Shown here: one piece after another, positions 45,736-62,900 of the stretch
Position numbering within the stretch: position 1 is the first letter of the stretch
How the letters are laid out: each line of letters opens with the position of its first letter
Source: Syngnathus acus
Lineage: Eukaryota; Chordata; Actinopteri; Syngnathiformes; Syngnathidae
Assembly: GCF_901709675.1 (NCBI RefSeq)
Contig: NC_051091.1
Span: 13,364,967 to 13,428,966, forward strand
Length of the DNA stretch: 64,000 nt
Direction of reading: 5' to 3'
Program-made: the position numbers and the translations under genes
Notes under the pieces: generated by a model
Database searches by the model: none
What the model was told of the DNA's origin: nothing
The model's input: only the letters and a program-made list of their open reading frames with translations

Positions 45736-46376
45736 GCATATTTTAACGAACTCCACTTCATTGTATGGCGTTTTAGCCCGTGCAATATTCCAAGCCAGTT
45801 GAAACAATGCAAGTGTGACAGTCTCTGAGTGCTTCGTAATTTTTTTGAAAAACTGTACCTATTTTTCTGCCTGACTTTTCAAAGTCTCCAAACTTGTGCT
45901 TGCGAAATTCAGTCCCTTTTGCAAAGTCATTATCGATATTGGCATGAAGTGAGCTGAAGTGGCGCTGACCATTTGAAGCTTTTAAATGCGCCAATGACGT
46001 CCGACATATCAGGCAGAATGGCTTGCCATAGCGTTCAACAAAAAACAACTTTAACTCTGTTAAAAACGTCCCGTGTTCATCGTCATATATTCGTTTAGCT
46101 GTGCATTTTTTCCTTGCCATTTTGGCAAGCGTCTTGTCAGCTTTTCTGGACCTAATGGGCCCCCGTAGTCACAGTCGCCATAAAAAAAGCGGGCAAAACC
46201 AATCGCTCTGTTTGTCCCTCCTCCTTTGCGGGATTTCACCTCACGCGCATGCGCGTTTGACCAAAATACCATATTGAACTCAAGCGAAGCAAATACGCAC
46301 GAAAAATAAACACAAATGTTGATATGAACGTAAAAGAGCCGCATGCGGCTCGCGAGCCGCGGGTTGGCCACCGCTG
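45736..46376 (-). mobile_element. hAT fragment with transposase N-terminus
   Basis: It shares sequence with 55990-56668 and ends GGGTTGGCCACCGCTG at 46376. On the - strand 46120-45773 encodes MARKKCTAKRIYDDE, FCLICRTSLAHLK and NGQRHFSSLHANI, then FKHKFG-type sequence, the N-terminal zinc-finger part of a hAT transposase. The next frame reads FQLAWNIARAK and EFVKICLSDV before breaking. The catalytic domain is absent, and the opposite end of the element is not seen. Confidence 0.8.
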
Positions 46377-46379
46377 CTC

Positions 46380-46567
46380 TAGACCTAAAATGGGCTTCTA
46401 AATTAGGTCTATGTGTAGACCTAAAATAGAAGTCTAAATTAGGTCTACCCATAGACCTAATATAGACGTCGATCAGGTTACAGAAATAACCACGTCACCC
46501 TAATTTAGACGTCTATTTTAGGTCTACACATAGACTCAATTTAGACGTCTAATAGACGCCTATGGCT
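46380..46567. repeat. TAGACGTCTA repeat, inverse orientation
   Basis: It contains agacctaaaatgggcttct, taggtctatgtgtagaccta and gatcaggttacagaaataaccac, the reverse complement of words in 35330-36440. It ends at acgcctatggctgac. Confidence 0.75.
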
Positions 46568-46605
46568 GACAGGGATGGCTTCGCGCCTTCGTTTCTCGTC
46601 GACCT

Positions 46606-47292
46606 AGTTGTTCCTTACAACCAAGTCCTGTAACTTCCGCTCGCAAAATGCTAGTCTTTTAGTGAGCCCGAGGACCAAAAAGATGACTGCAGGATCGAGA
46701 GCATTTTCTATTCGGGCTCCAGAGCTTTGGATTGCCCCACCAATGGATATTAGAACTGCTACCCCATTAGAAACATTTAAGACACATTTAAAGACACATT
46801 TTTATGCCATGGCCTTTAATGAACCTGATTCGGCTGGAGTTTGTGTTTTCGCTTCCCCCTGGCTGCGGAGGGGGTTAGGTGACACCCAAACTGATAACGG
46901 CTGTCTGGATTTCTCGTGGACCAATCGGGATGAGGGAACTGCGGCGGATTACCACCCTGAAAGACACTGCCAGGACAATTGAGGGCACCTCCTGCAGCTC
47001 TTCACTTTGAATTGGACATCCACTTTTTCTTTGGATTGTTTCATATTATGTGTTCTATGTGCCCTCTCTGCATCCATTGCAGCCTGGTCATCCTGGAAGG
47101 GGGATCCTCCCATCTATGGTCTCTTCTCAAGGTTTTTCATTTTTCCCCCAGTAGGGGTTTTCTGAGTTTTTCCTTACCCTCCTGGGAGTTTAAGATCAGG
47201 GTATGTTTGAGAATAACTGTCAATTATTTGTACATGTGAAGCCCTTTGAGACATGCCTGTGATTTAGGGCTATATAAATAAACTTGACTTGA
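46606..47292 (+). mobile_element. LINE 3' end (L2/CR1-like)
   Basis: The + frame from 46608 encodes SRAFSIRAPELWIAPP then TPLETFKTHLKTHFYAMAF, the C-terminal tail of an L2/CR1-type polymerase. The 3' end reads gccctttgagacatgcctgtg, ggctatataaataaac and a cttgacttgact tail. The rest of the LINE is missing. Confidence 0.82.
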
Positions 47293-48792
47293 CTTTAGCC
47301 AAATGCTAAGCCCGTAAAATGTGTGTTGGCTTCTTAACATTCCACTTTGACTCTTAGTCTTCATCGTTCTTCTTTGTGCTTTAGTCTCGAGAGTTTATTC
47401 CTTTCTGGGTGTGCGTGTGTTCCACAAAACACCCCCACAGCACTCAAATATGTGCTCTGCACAGTGGGCCGCTTTCATCCCAGTGGATACGAGGGCGTTG
47501 CCGTTATTCTCCTTCTTACTGCGACGTTGACAGACGATGCCTCCATCACATCCTAGTTCACAAACACCCTCTCGGGTGTTGCCGTTTCAAGCGAAATTCT
47601 CATCGAGCAGAAAGGACAAGGGCATGTCCGTGAGCGGGTGGCAAGGTGGTGGGCCCAGATCCCGAGGGGGAGTCAAGCAGAGAGGCGAGGGTGTGGCACA
47701 GCCGCAGCAAAGGCACACCACAGACGCACCACAAACGCAACAAAGTCACAGCAAAGGCACAGCACAGACGCAGCAAAGGCGCAGCCTTGTTTGTGATGTA
47801 TTTTCTTGGTTTATGGCCTTGTTGACAGGGAGCAGGAAGTGGACTCTCTGGTGTGAGGGAAGCAGCTTGTGCAAGAGCTAAAAAAAAACTAACCCAAAAC
47901 AAAAGGCCATCTTGTGCGGTGGTCCCCAGGGTCATGCTGCACTCAAAGAGGAAAGGAGCTGGCGGCCGATGCAGCGCCCTCTGGAAACTGCGCGTCAAAA
48001 GCCTGCCGCGGGAACCCCACACGAATCCCAGCAGGTTGCTCGCCAACATTTGGACAGCCCTTGTGGCCTAGTTGTGGCCTCAGTTCTAACATCAAACAGT
48101 TCAAATTTGTGCTCTGGCTTGCCTCTGATGGGGCTCTTCTCTGAGTATACTCACAAAGAGCAACATGGCTGTTTGTCTGATCAACAAAGCCGTCTATGTT
48201 CACTCGACATATTCAACAAAATTCAATCTGGCCAAACATTTTAATTAGGGGGAAAGTTATTTTATTGCGTTCACCAACAAATTCTTCTTCTTTGAACGTC
48301 ATCTCCAAAGTAGAGACTCCAGTGGAGCCGAACTGTCCGCATGCGGCCGCCTCGTGCCGAGGTGTCCTCGCGCCGCATGCAGCGCCTTGTGGCCCTCGCT
48401 GGCTAACTTTGTTTTTTGCCTCAGTGCGTGTCATGGTGTGGGCGCTGCTTCTTCTTCACCGGTTTGGAAATTAGATCATAGCAGAAGACCGGGACACCCT
48501 TTTGACATGAGCCCCAAAAAGAAACACGTCCAAAATGCTTTTGAAGAACCAAGCACGAATATATGTCAGAAGCGTTGAGCAATGGCAGCGGGCGTTTGTG
48601 GCGCCAATGCTCAGCGTCGACTGACTGGCAGTCAAGGCGAGAGAATTTGTTTCCTGCAAAGAAAAAAACAATCCAACAAAAATGCACTCCCCTTTATACA
48701 CAGTAAAGACGCCACCACGCTTGCGGGTCTGTTCCCAAACAGCCGCTTGTTGACGATGTGGCCTCCATTCCGGCTGGACGCCCTTTCGACGC
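47293..48792. other. Unassigned intergenic sequence
   Basis: Several overlapping open frames are present on both strands, but none gives a motif I recognise or a convincing exon series. A 12-bp near-repeat (cagcaaaggcacagcac) is seen near 47705-47780. I do not assign a gene. Confidence 0.45.
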
Positions 48793-48800
48793 CTTCCAAC

Positions 48801-50122
48801 CAGGGCTGTGGACTCGGGGACTCGGTCGGACTCTGTCATTTTTGCCGGACTCGGTGCTGATTTTGACAGAGTCCACCGAGTCCGACAATAAAAAAAATAC
48901 GTTCAATTTTATTTTCATCATGCTGCTGAGAATGCGCGTAGGAATACTGTCCACAGCCCTGCTTACGATCAAGTTTGAAAAAGAACTTGACAGCATTGAG
49001 CGCCGCCGGCGTTTGTCGGCCGCCACCTCGCCACCCGGTCAAACTCGCATGCGCGTGAGGGGAAATCCCGCAAAGGAGGAGGGACAAACAGAGCGATTGG
49101 TTTTGCTGGCTTTTTAATAAATGGCGACTGTGGCTACGGGGGCCCATTAGGTCCAGAAAAGCTGACAAGACGCTTGCCAAAATGGCAAGGAAAAAATGCA
49201 CAGCTAAACGAATATATGACGATGAACACAGGACGTTTTTAACAGAGTTAAAGTTGTTTTTTGTTGAACGCTATGGCAAGCCATTCTGCCTGATATGTCG
49301 GACGTCATTGGCGCATTTAAAAGCTTCAAATGGTCAGCGCCACTTCAGCTCACTTCATGCCAATATCGATAATGACTTTGCAAAAGGGACTGAATTTCGC
49401 AAGCACAAGTTTGGAGACTTTGAAAAGTCAGGCAGAAAAATAGGTACAGTTTTTCAAAAACATTACGAAGCACTCAGAGACTGTCACACTTGCATTGTTT
49501 CAACTGGCTTGGAACATTGCACGGGCTAAAAAGCCATACAATGAAGTGGAGTTCGTTAAAATATACCTCAGTGACGTTATTGAATTTTATTTTCATCATG
49601 CTGCTGAGAATGCGCGTAGGAATACTGTCCACAGCCCTGCTTGCTTGTTATGAAGACAAATTTAGTTGTTGCGTGCGCGCCCGCGCCTGCCTGCCTGCGT
49701 GCGTGCACGTACAAGACCGAGCGTAAATTACGATCAATGCGGCCACGTTGAGTTGCACTTAGGCTAATGTTTACATTATGTACCAATGTCAAGGACGATT
49801 ATGTCACCCAGCTTATATCATTGATGTGTTTCGATAGTTGTGGGGTCGTCACTAATTATTTGTGTTTAGATAAATGTCTGAGCTATAATGGTGTAATTCA
49901 TGATTAAAACTTGAAAGTATCTGTTTATTGTATTCGTTTATATGTTTAATAAAGACAAAGCCATCACAAAACTGTTGTAATTATTTAGATTTTGATCTAA
50001 ATTAGCCTTGAATAAAGACTAAGCAGTCACATGAATTAACAGAAAAAAATGGACAGCCGGACTCGGACTCGTGGTCAAGAGGCCGGACTCGGTGCAAAAA
50101 TCCGACCGAGTCCACAGCCCTG
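48801..50122. mobile_element. hAT element with captured hAT transposase fragment
   Basis: Ends CAGGGCTGTGGACTCGG and CCGAGTCCACAGCCCTG, perfect 8-bp duplication CTTCCAAC (48793-48800 and 50123-50130). Inside, a segment of another hAT (about 49036-49577) is flanked by a 62-bp direct repeat (48903-48964 and 49578-49640). Confidence 0.9.
49182..49570 (+). pseudogene. hAT transposase N-terminal fragment
   Basis: Open for 115 codons (MARKKCTAKRIYDDE ... CIVSTGLEHCTG) in + orientation, nearly identical in protein to the copies on the - strand at 46120-45773 and 56387-56040. It holds the C-L-I-C...H-F-S-S-L-H zinc-finger pattern and no catalytic domain. Confidence 0.82.
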
Positions 50123-50130
50123 CTTCCAAC

Positions 50131-50536
50131 GCAAGGCGCCCACAGAGTGGTCAAAGCGGATCTCTTCGGAATTTGAAAACTCGGGCTGGCGTCGGACTCG
50201 AGCCCATCGTGGCTTTTTAGCGGTTGCAACAAATTTCGAGCACAGGGGTCTAGGCCGGGAATGGCTGCGCCTCCAAGAAATTTGCGTGCGCGTTCGAAAG
50301 AGCCTTCAGCATGTGCCCAGTGTCCAGCGTAGCCCCTGCCAGTCAAACCAAGTGCTCAGCCAGTACACAGCTGCTTCCAAGTGTGTTTGCGAGCGGCCGA
50401 ACCTGCTCCGCCTTCATCTTGTCGTGCCAGGTGAGCCGCGTTTCCGGTCCTGCCCGAACAAATGGCGTTGGGGTTTTTTTGCTTGTTTTTTTTCTTTGGC
50501 GGGGTGTTTTGAGCACGCTGGGCTCACCTTGGTATG
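50131..50536 (-). other. fam83c: Region after the fam83c stop
   Basis: Expected to be fam83c 3' UTR. No AATAAA is seen on the - strand in this stretch, so the transcript end is not located. It may extend into the hAT element. Confidence 0.4.
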
Positions 50537-55210
<4,674 letters not shown>

Positions 55211-55551
55211 GGCTGGCCACCACCCAAACTTTCATCCGACTTCTCCCCAAGTTGGAGCCGAGAAAGGGTCGCGGCGTCAACGAGGAAAAGCGCAAGAATT
55301 GGAAGTAAGTGACGTTAGTGACTTCCCGGTCGCTCGCTGTGTGGCTCGGCAGGTTTCCGGATCACCTGTCGATGTCCCGCAGGCGCCCGATCCCTGCCCC
55401 TTTCCGGACGTCACTTCCGCTGGCGGCAAGCGCGTCTGCTTGGGACTTTGACAATAAAAAGCTAGCCCACAAAGCGCTTCCCCTTTCCGCCAAATTTGAG
55501 CACTTTTCCAGGCGGATCGTTCCTTCGCATCGCACTGACATCGACTCAATA
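55211..55551 (-). promoter_or_regulatory. fam83c: fam83c upstream region
   Basis: 340 bases between the fam83c start codon and a hAT insertion. No TATA box or clear core element was identified. If the transcription start is nearby, the transposon at 55560-56668 lies in or just beyond the promoter. Confidence 0.35.
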
Positions 55552-55559
55552 CAGTACAC

Positions 55560-56668
55560 CAGGGGTGGCCAACCAGTCAGAGACTAAGAGCCACATTTTT
55601 TACTGTGTCATCGCAAAGAGCCACATCATACACATGAGCACACATGAACACCCCCCCCACACACACACACACACACACGCGCACAAACACGCACACACAC
55701 GCGCACAAACACGCACACACACACACACCCCTCTGCTCAGCCAAATTTATTGTGTGACATTATTATGTCACGCACCAACATGATAATGACAAATTGACTC
55801 CTACAGTACTAAAACCACAGACCAAAGACCACATTTTCAACAATGAACATTGTGTGAGTTGTCTCACACAGACAAACTCTCAGTTCAACAAATTCCACAA
55901 ACAAAAACATAATACGTTTTTTCACTTACTATGTGTGGCGGGACAGACCATTCGTTTTAGTTTGTCGTTTTCAGGAGACAAGATTTCAATAACGTCACTG
56001 AGGCATATTTTAACGAACTCCACTTCATTGTATGGCTTTTTAGCCCGTCCAATGTTCCAAGCCAGTTGAAACAATGCAAGTGTGACAGTCTCTGAGTGCT
56101 TCGTAATTTTTTTGAAAAACTGTACCTATTTTTCTGCCTGACTTTTCAAAGTCTCCAAACTTGTGCTTGCGAAATTCAGTCCCTTTTACAAAGTCCTTAT
56201 CGATATTGGCATGAAGTGAGCTGAAGTGGCGCTGACCATTTGAAGCTTTTAAATGCGCCAATGACGTCCGACATATCAGGCAGAATGGCTTGCCATAGCG
56301 TTCAACAAAAAACAACTTTAACTCTGTTAAAAATGTCCTGTGTTCATCGTCATATATTCGTTTAGCTGTGCATTTTTTCCTTGCCATTTTGGCAAGCGTC
56401 TTGTCAGCTTTTCTGGACCTAATGGGCCCCCGTAGTCACAGTCGCCATTCATTAAAAAGCCAGCAAAACCAATCGCTCTGTTTGTCCCTCCTCCTTTGCG
56501 GGATTTCACCTCACGCGCATGCGCGTTTGACCAAAATACCATATTGAACTCAAGCGAAGCAAATACGCACGAAAAATAAACACAAATGTTGATATGAACG
56601 TAAAAGAGCCGCATGAAACCAGCCAAAGAGCCGCATGCGGCTCGCGAGCCGCGGGTTGGCCACCGCTG
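55560..56668 (-). mobile_element. hAT element with transposase N-terminus, next to fam83c
   Basis: Ends CAGGGGTGGCCAACC and GGTTGGCCACCGCTG, perfect 8-bp duplication CAGTACAC (55552-55559 and 56669-56676). It contains a CA/CG repeat (55650-55732) and, on the - strand at 56387-56040, the 115-codon N-terminal zinc-finger fragment of a hAT transposase. The catalytic domain is missing, so it is non-autonomous. Confidence 0.92.
55650..55732. repeat. CA/CG-rich microsatellite
   Basis: A run of (CA)n with interspersed CG and CAAACACG units. Confidence 0.9.
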
Positions 56669-56676
56669 CAGTACAC

Positions 56677-58494
56677 GGATGGGTTCTGAAATATAGAAAC
56701 ACCGCACCACAATGATGGCCTCCTTTCATTGGTCCTTGACACTTCTAATTATGTCCTGATTGTTATAAGATATAAGATTAAAATAATAATAAATTAAATA
56801 CAAATGAACAAGTTTGTTTATTATTGTTATTGTTGTATTCATGAGAAGGGTGATATTGGTGTTTGTGACTGCAGTAAACAGGCCAGGTTTTATCATGTCA
56901 GTTTTTAATCCAAATTAAATCATTCTCCATTTTTATGTTTTTTATTTCAACTTCATACGCTACAAATTACTTAATAATCACAAAATAATAATCCATAGTC
57001 TTTTTGTTGTTTGCGACCACTGTGAGTGGGCGCGTAGTAGACAGCTCTCACCAGTAGTCCGTGTTTATTTTATTTTATTTTATTTTATTTTATTTTTTTG
57101 CGTGTGCAGCGTCACTTGCAGCGTCTCTAATTTTAGCGTCGCCTTAGTGCTTGGTGTGTGGACATTTGAATGAGGAAGTGTCTGTGTCACTGATTATCTT
57201 GCAAACGGACACCTGTGTGCGCGTGAACTGGGAAGGGATGGAGGAGACACGCTCGCAACCGATCATGAGCGCCGGCGCGTTCCCGTTAGGACGAGTTTCA
57301 TTTCTGTGGCTCGCTCTGGGGCGCGCAGGTCCCCGCGACAGTGCCAGCGGGCCACTTATTATTGATTTTATGACAATACTTCGGGCCATTCAAAATTTAG
57401 ACGCGGGCTGCATTTGGCCCGCAGGCCGAACTTTTGTCATGCCTGCCCTAATGCAGTCTGTGCACTCGCTCAACCAGATAAGGAAGAAGACCATCAAGAA
57501 GATTATCAAGTTCATCCACATCTATTTCCGTCAGAGTAACAGCAACTTGGAACAGCCGCTGAAGCGCAAACCGTCCAAATCCTCCGATTGCAGGAATTGT
57601 TTGGATTTCTGTTACCCTTGGTGAAAGCAGACTGGTAAGCCTTTGTGTTGAATCACAAGGAACATTTGCAAACATCTGCTTTGGCAGTGGAAAACAATAA
57701 CTCGACCGGGACCTGAACCCATTTCAAAAACATTGGCGAGTACTTTGATCCCTCTCGTGTGAGATTGCGCAATTGCGCGGCGGTTTTGCAATTACTGAAC
57801 GTGAAACGAACAGCTTACGTCTGGTTAATAAACAGTTCTCGTGGGGAAAATGGATTTGGAAGAGACTCAAATGCAAACTCCAATTGCACCAGTGGAATAA
57901 ACAATAAAGGACTCAATTCTAAAAATATTCAGTAGCGAGAGCCCTAGGAAGGAGCTCAACATGATTCGGGTTTCAAAGCAGGGCAAGGTTTCTCAATAAG
58001 GCTTAATGGTAAAAGCCATTCCCTTCCATTCGGAAATTTAAATGGTGTCGCCCCCTCCCTCCACCCACCCCCATTGTACAAAAAACTCCACCGCTCCAAG
58101 TCCGTCTTCAGAATGTGATCTGTGCCTGTTGACGTCCGACGATAATGATGTCACTGGCTGCTGCTCCTCTTGAGTCAATATTGAGTCAAGTATCACATAA
58201 AGGATGTTGACTTAAAAACATAAGCTTATACGACAAAGCCAGGGCCGCATGGGCAAATGACATTTGGGTGGGGGTCGCTCCCGCCTCGAATCCGGCCCAG
58301 CCTCCTTCAACAGTCCACTTGGCCTCGTTTGCTAGTTTATATATTGTTAGAATAGGCCTCTCTGGTAGCTTGAGCTATGTAACCCTTTTCTTGCTTTATT
58401 ATCGTTCTCTTCTCTAAGACACTCTTTGCACATACAGTTAAGTCAAAAAATATTTGAACAGTGACACAAGTTTTGTTATTTTAGCTGTTACATT
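56677..58494. other. Intergenic with short repeats and an unassigned open frame
   Basis: An (ATTTT)n run lies at about 57064-57098. A hAT-like end (ggcccgcaggccgaac then gtcatgcctg) lies near 57415-57445. An open frame of about 62 codons (57440-57624, + strand) follows, but I do not recognise it. The rest is AT-rich with nothing identified. Confidence 0.5.
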
Positions 58495-59054
58495 CCATAT
58501 TGGCCCGAAGATGACCCTGATTATAAGACGACCCCATCTTTTTCAAGACTCCAGTTTGAAAAAATACTTTTTGAACACCAAATTTAATTTTTATACGGAA
58601 AATAATTACAGTACATCTGAAACAAATGATTATAACAATATATCGCGGAGAAAAAGCATGTGATTTTGCCTCATTCAACCATGCAAAAACTGTCTATCAC
58701 ATCTTAATATCTGAACATTTAAATATGTAAACTAAAGTGCAATCACAATTGTAAATGAATGGCTTCTGGTTTGTCCATTTTCTGTTATCTCTTCTCTTAT
58801 TTTCTTCTCTTTTCTTTCTTACCGCTATTTTTTATTTTTCTTCTTCGTGCTACGGCTATTTTGCTTTTTCTTCTTCATGACAGGGGTTCGCTTTGGCCTG
58901 GGGAGTTAAGTTCAGCATTCGCTTTAAAGATATCTGGCGCCATCTAGCGTTGTAAATGGGTATATTGTCCAGACCCCGAATATAAGACGACCCCCACTTT
59001 TTCAGTCTTATTTCAATGCAAAAAACACCGTCTTATATTCGGGCCAATACGGTA
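58495..59054. mobile_element. Inverted-repeat DNA element (TTGGCCCGAATATAAGACG type)
   Basis: Left end ccatattggcccgaagat, right end cgggccaatacggta, which are inverted repeats with a few changes. The interior repeats ataagacgaccccc twice. No transposase. Confidence 0.75.
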
Positions 59055-59329
59055 TTTAGGATACAATTACAGTGATCCCTCGCTACTTCGCGGTTCGTTT
59101 ATCTCGGCTTCACTGCATCGCAGATTTTTTCGAGCCAAAGAAAAGTTGTTATAATTAGAGTTCTAAAAACATATTTGCAGTGTTGTACTTTGTTATAAAA
59201 GAAGTTGTTATAATAAAAGACGTCTGAAAACATATTTACAGTATTGTACCTTGTTATAAAAAGTTATGATAATAGAAGAGTCCTAAAATCATATTTATAG
59301 TGTGTATACGTTAGCTACATCTACATATA
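59055..59329. other. Dispersed-repeat fragment
   Basis: The start cagtgatccctcgctacttcg is a common inverted-repeat transposon end in fishes. A near-duplicate of about 55-60 bp (agtt(c)taaaaacatatttg(c/t)agt) repeats three times at about 59160-59300. Confidence 0.5.
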
Positions 59330-59817
59330 CAGTCAAACCTCGGTTTTCTACCATAATCCGTTCCAGAAGGCGGTTCGAGAAGTGAATCGGTCGAATTCCG
59401 AATCTGTTTTTCCCATTACAAATAATGGAAAAAATTTGAATCCGTTCCAAGACTAAAAAAACGCCTTTTTTAAGCATTGTTTCATTTGCGCATTTTTGTC
59501 CGATCGCGCAACTGCAGCGCAACTGCAGCGCACCACCGAACGCGCAACCGTAGCACGCCGCCGACCGCGCAACTGTACCGCGCTGGTCGCATTATTGTGA
59601 CAGAGCCGTCGCTGAAATTTAGAAAATATTTTTAAAGTCCTGATGTACTTTCCAAAATTTAAGTGGACCTCAGTGCGCAGGGAGCTGATCGCGCAACCGC
59701 AGCGCGCCGGGCGCTCACTGTCGCATTGCTTTAAGAGCGTGTGATTTAGGATGGCTTTACTGCTCCCACTTGCTTTATTTGGAGGCATAATTAGGGGTTA
59801 ATACAATCCTCAAAGAG
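59330..59817. mobile_element. Mariner-like element, right-truncated
   Basis: Starts CAGTCAAACCTCGGTTTT after TA, like 37009-37858, and follows its left part and part of its interior up to taatacaatcctcaaag. The far inverted end is missing. Confidence 0.75.
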
Positions 59818-59934
59818 AATAGAACACAATGAACACAACCTCTGCTGTCTTATGTTATTTTCTTTGAAGGACATGGTGGATGATGTTCCTGAATTTATAA
59901 ATGAGTGGAAAATTCAAACGAATCTGATGGCCGG

Positions 59935-62900
59935 TTCCGGGAGGAAGTTGTCTCTCCTAGTCAAAAGTCGTCATAATTCGACTTTTGAAGGGTGAGTGGC
60001 CCCCAAATAGAAAAAGCAAAAGAAAAGTAAAATAAAAAATAGGAAAAAATAAATAAAAAATAACAAATAAAAAGTGAACAGTAACTTAAAACTTAATGGG
60101 GAATGTGCACAGCGGAGTGAGTGACATGTCTGGTGAGAATGATGAATGAGGAAGAAGAAATGCCCCAAGGAAGAGGCACGTGACGGGACATGATGTCTTG
60201 GGACATCGCTATTGGCCGTCACAAGAAAAGAATAGCAGAAAGTCCCATAAAACGTGGACCTGAGTTTGGCGACAGATCCGATGGAGGATAGAAATTTTAG
60301 CTGTGTGATTGAGGCGAAAACACAGATTCGATTGAACACTGTTGCGACAGGAGACGACCTGCCCCAGATGAAGTTCCTGGGAAAAAAACGAGACACTGCA
60401 GTCGCACCCAATGGCCGTACGGGCCAAGTGCGCATTGTCGAGATGTTCGGTGGCCGGGTTAGTCTCCGTCAAGGCGGAACGAAAAAGGGAGGCTTGCGCT
60501 GACCGCGTTTGGCAAATAGGAAAAGTGCGCAGCCTTGGCATCCGTGACTGTGAGAATGAATGTGGAAAGAGATCCGGCCAGACCCTCTAAGGGTGCCGAA
60601 GAGAAGGAAGCGCGCGAGCCACGTCGTTTGGGCACTGATCGAATTAGAAGTGTTTGTGGGTTATAAGGCTCCTCGATTTAAACGCTGGTGCAAGAGTCCC
60701 TTAGTAAAGCTCTAACGGTCTCGAATGTCCTGGTAAGCCGGTGTGATATCTCGACGCGGTTCGATTCCGTCTTGTCGAGGCGCACTGTAATAGCATGCAC
60801 GTCTGTCAAAGTTCGATAAATTTGAGCCTGCGGCAGACCGCTATTGGACGAAGGTGCCGCGCGGCTCTTGTGTAAAATGGAAAACGTGGAAAAGAGGCCT
60901 CTGGGGGGTTTAATATTGGTATACCATGTGAGAAAAGTAATGTGTGCACACTTAAGTTAAATTCAGCAGAATAAAGGGAAAATATACAGCGCTATTGGAA
61001 ACTAAACATAACAAAAGTTAAGTAAGACGTGCGTATTTGTCAGTGCATCTGTGCTCTGATGACAGTTAAAATGATCAAACTGCACAGCAGCAGTTGGCAA
61101 GAAGCAAAATGTGGAATGGATTTGAATCCCGTTGTCTGTCTCCTGTGTTCGTGTGTAATCTTTGTGAACCCTGTGTCAGCTTAATGTAGTCTGTTTGAGC
61201 TTGCGCGTGGAGAGACGCTTGGGGTCCCATGTGTGTGTGTGTGTGTGCGTGATCCCATGGGTGCGTGTCCGTGAGTGAGTGTGTGTGCTCATGAGTGCGC
61301 ATGGGTGTGAGCGTGTGTGCTTGTAGAAGCAGCAAAAGGAACGGATAGGATGGTGTGCTCTCGTTGCTTTGGGGCGCGTGCCCGCCTGCGCTGCACGCGC
61401 GGGGAGGGGGATCCGGCCCCCTGGGCGGCAGGGTGGCCAACCTGTACCTGCCCACTGTGTTTCACCCCGCTCGGGTGGCGTCGGGGCCACGCGCAGGGCC
61501 GGAGTTATGCCCATTTTAGGGGCCTGCGCGGCCAGCAGCGAGAGGAACTATGACAAAATGATGGAAGACGGAATGCTGAAGGGGCAAAAGAATGCATGAT
61601 CAACAGTGGGGTACACAGGTGTAACTGCAACCCAGGAGAATTAATGTTCCACAGCTGTCTAACAGGAGCATGCGTGTGTTAACCAATACGACACCAACAT
61701 AGATGTATCTAAAGAAAATTGGCTGGGACGACAACAAGCCGTGGCAGAAGAGTGTGGCCCCCTCGTAAATAATGAGAGACCCTACTAGGGCCAGCTGGCG
61801 CTCCCTTTTAGCATTCTGAGAGGAATGGGAAATTGGATCTGCAGAAAAGCTCAACTTGTTAATTTAAATTGCTGAAAGGATGACAAAATTGAAAAACAAT
61901 TATTGATACTCGTTTCTTTGGGGCTCTCCTCAATACTTCTGATTTTCTGTTTACATAAAAAACCTGAGACGGCGGATACATCCGTTGTCTCCAGGAGGAC
62001 AAAGAGGCACAGACTGAACTTAGAATTACTGTTTAACAGCCGTCTAACAGGTGGAGTAGGAGCATGCGAGGGCTAAACGTTACAACACAAATATATAGGT
62101 GATTTGGGTGTCTAAAGAAAGCTAGACCGGTCAACACTAATTTATGAGAGCACGAGAGGTATCAAGTGAGGGCCAAAGCGGCAGCTGGAATTAAAGGAAT
62201 TCTCTGGATTTAGACATAGGTCTGAATTGTATGCACGGAGAGCCTGCTCGTAAATTGCGTTGGCCCGACAAGGGTGACCAGCGCCAACTGTGACAAGACT
62301 CAAGTCCAAAATAGAGGAAGAGATGCCAACGAGGAGATATTGGATTTGGTAGTTATCTGTTGGTTCTCTTAATACCCTTGTAAAAGTATGCGCGGGTACA
62401 AATAAATTAGCGATAGGAGCAATTTAGAAGTCCAAAAGTAAGAAATTCAAATGAAAATCACATTCTAGATTCGAATAATGGAGCCTAACAGGAGCATGGG
62501 AAAAGTGAACAGCTGAGAAATGGCCTTCGATGTAGTGGCGGAGAATTAAAAATTCAAGATAGTCCAGTAATATCGGTAAGTGAGCATAACACCAATAATA
62601 CTGAGGTCAAAACAGAGATGATGCTATGTTTGGAATATGACTTAAATATAAATAATGTACATTCTGTCCGCAAAATTTGGAAACTTTGTCTGAAATTGAA
62701 GGCTCAAACCAGGAAAGGTGGAAAGGTGATGGAGAGGATTGCATAAAATCAAAGGCAGGAAAACAAACGATAGAATGTAGCCTGAAAATAGGATGAGCTT
62801 CTGGAAATTACAGTATACGTGAGAGAAATCACAGTTAAGACTTGCAATTTTAAGTTTGGGGTAATCTGCCACTTTAAAATGGTTCAAATAAGGTCCATCA

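Noticed and set aside
47537-48660. Possible gene between the LINE tail and the hAT at 48801
   Set aside because: Several short frames overlap on both strands, but none shows a conserved motif or an ordered exon set.
57440-57624. Cysteine-containing peptide ending CRNCLDFCYPW
   Set aside because: No signal peptide or family match was recognised, and it follows a transposon end; there is not enough support for a gene.
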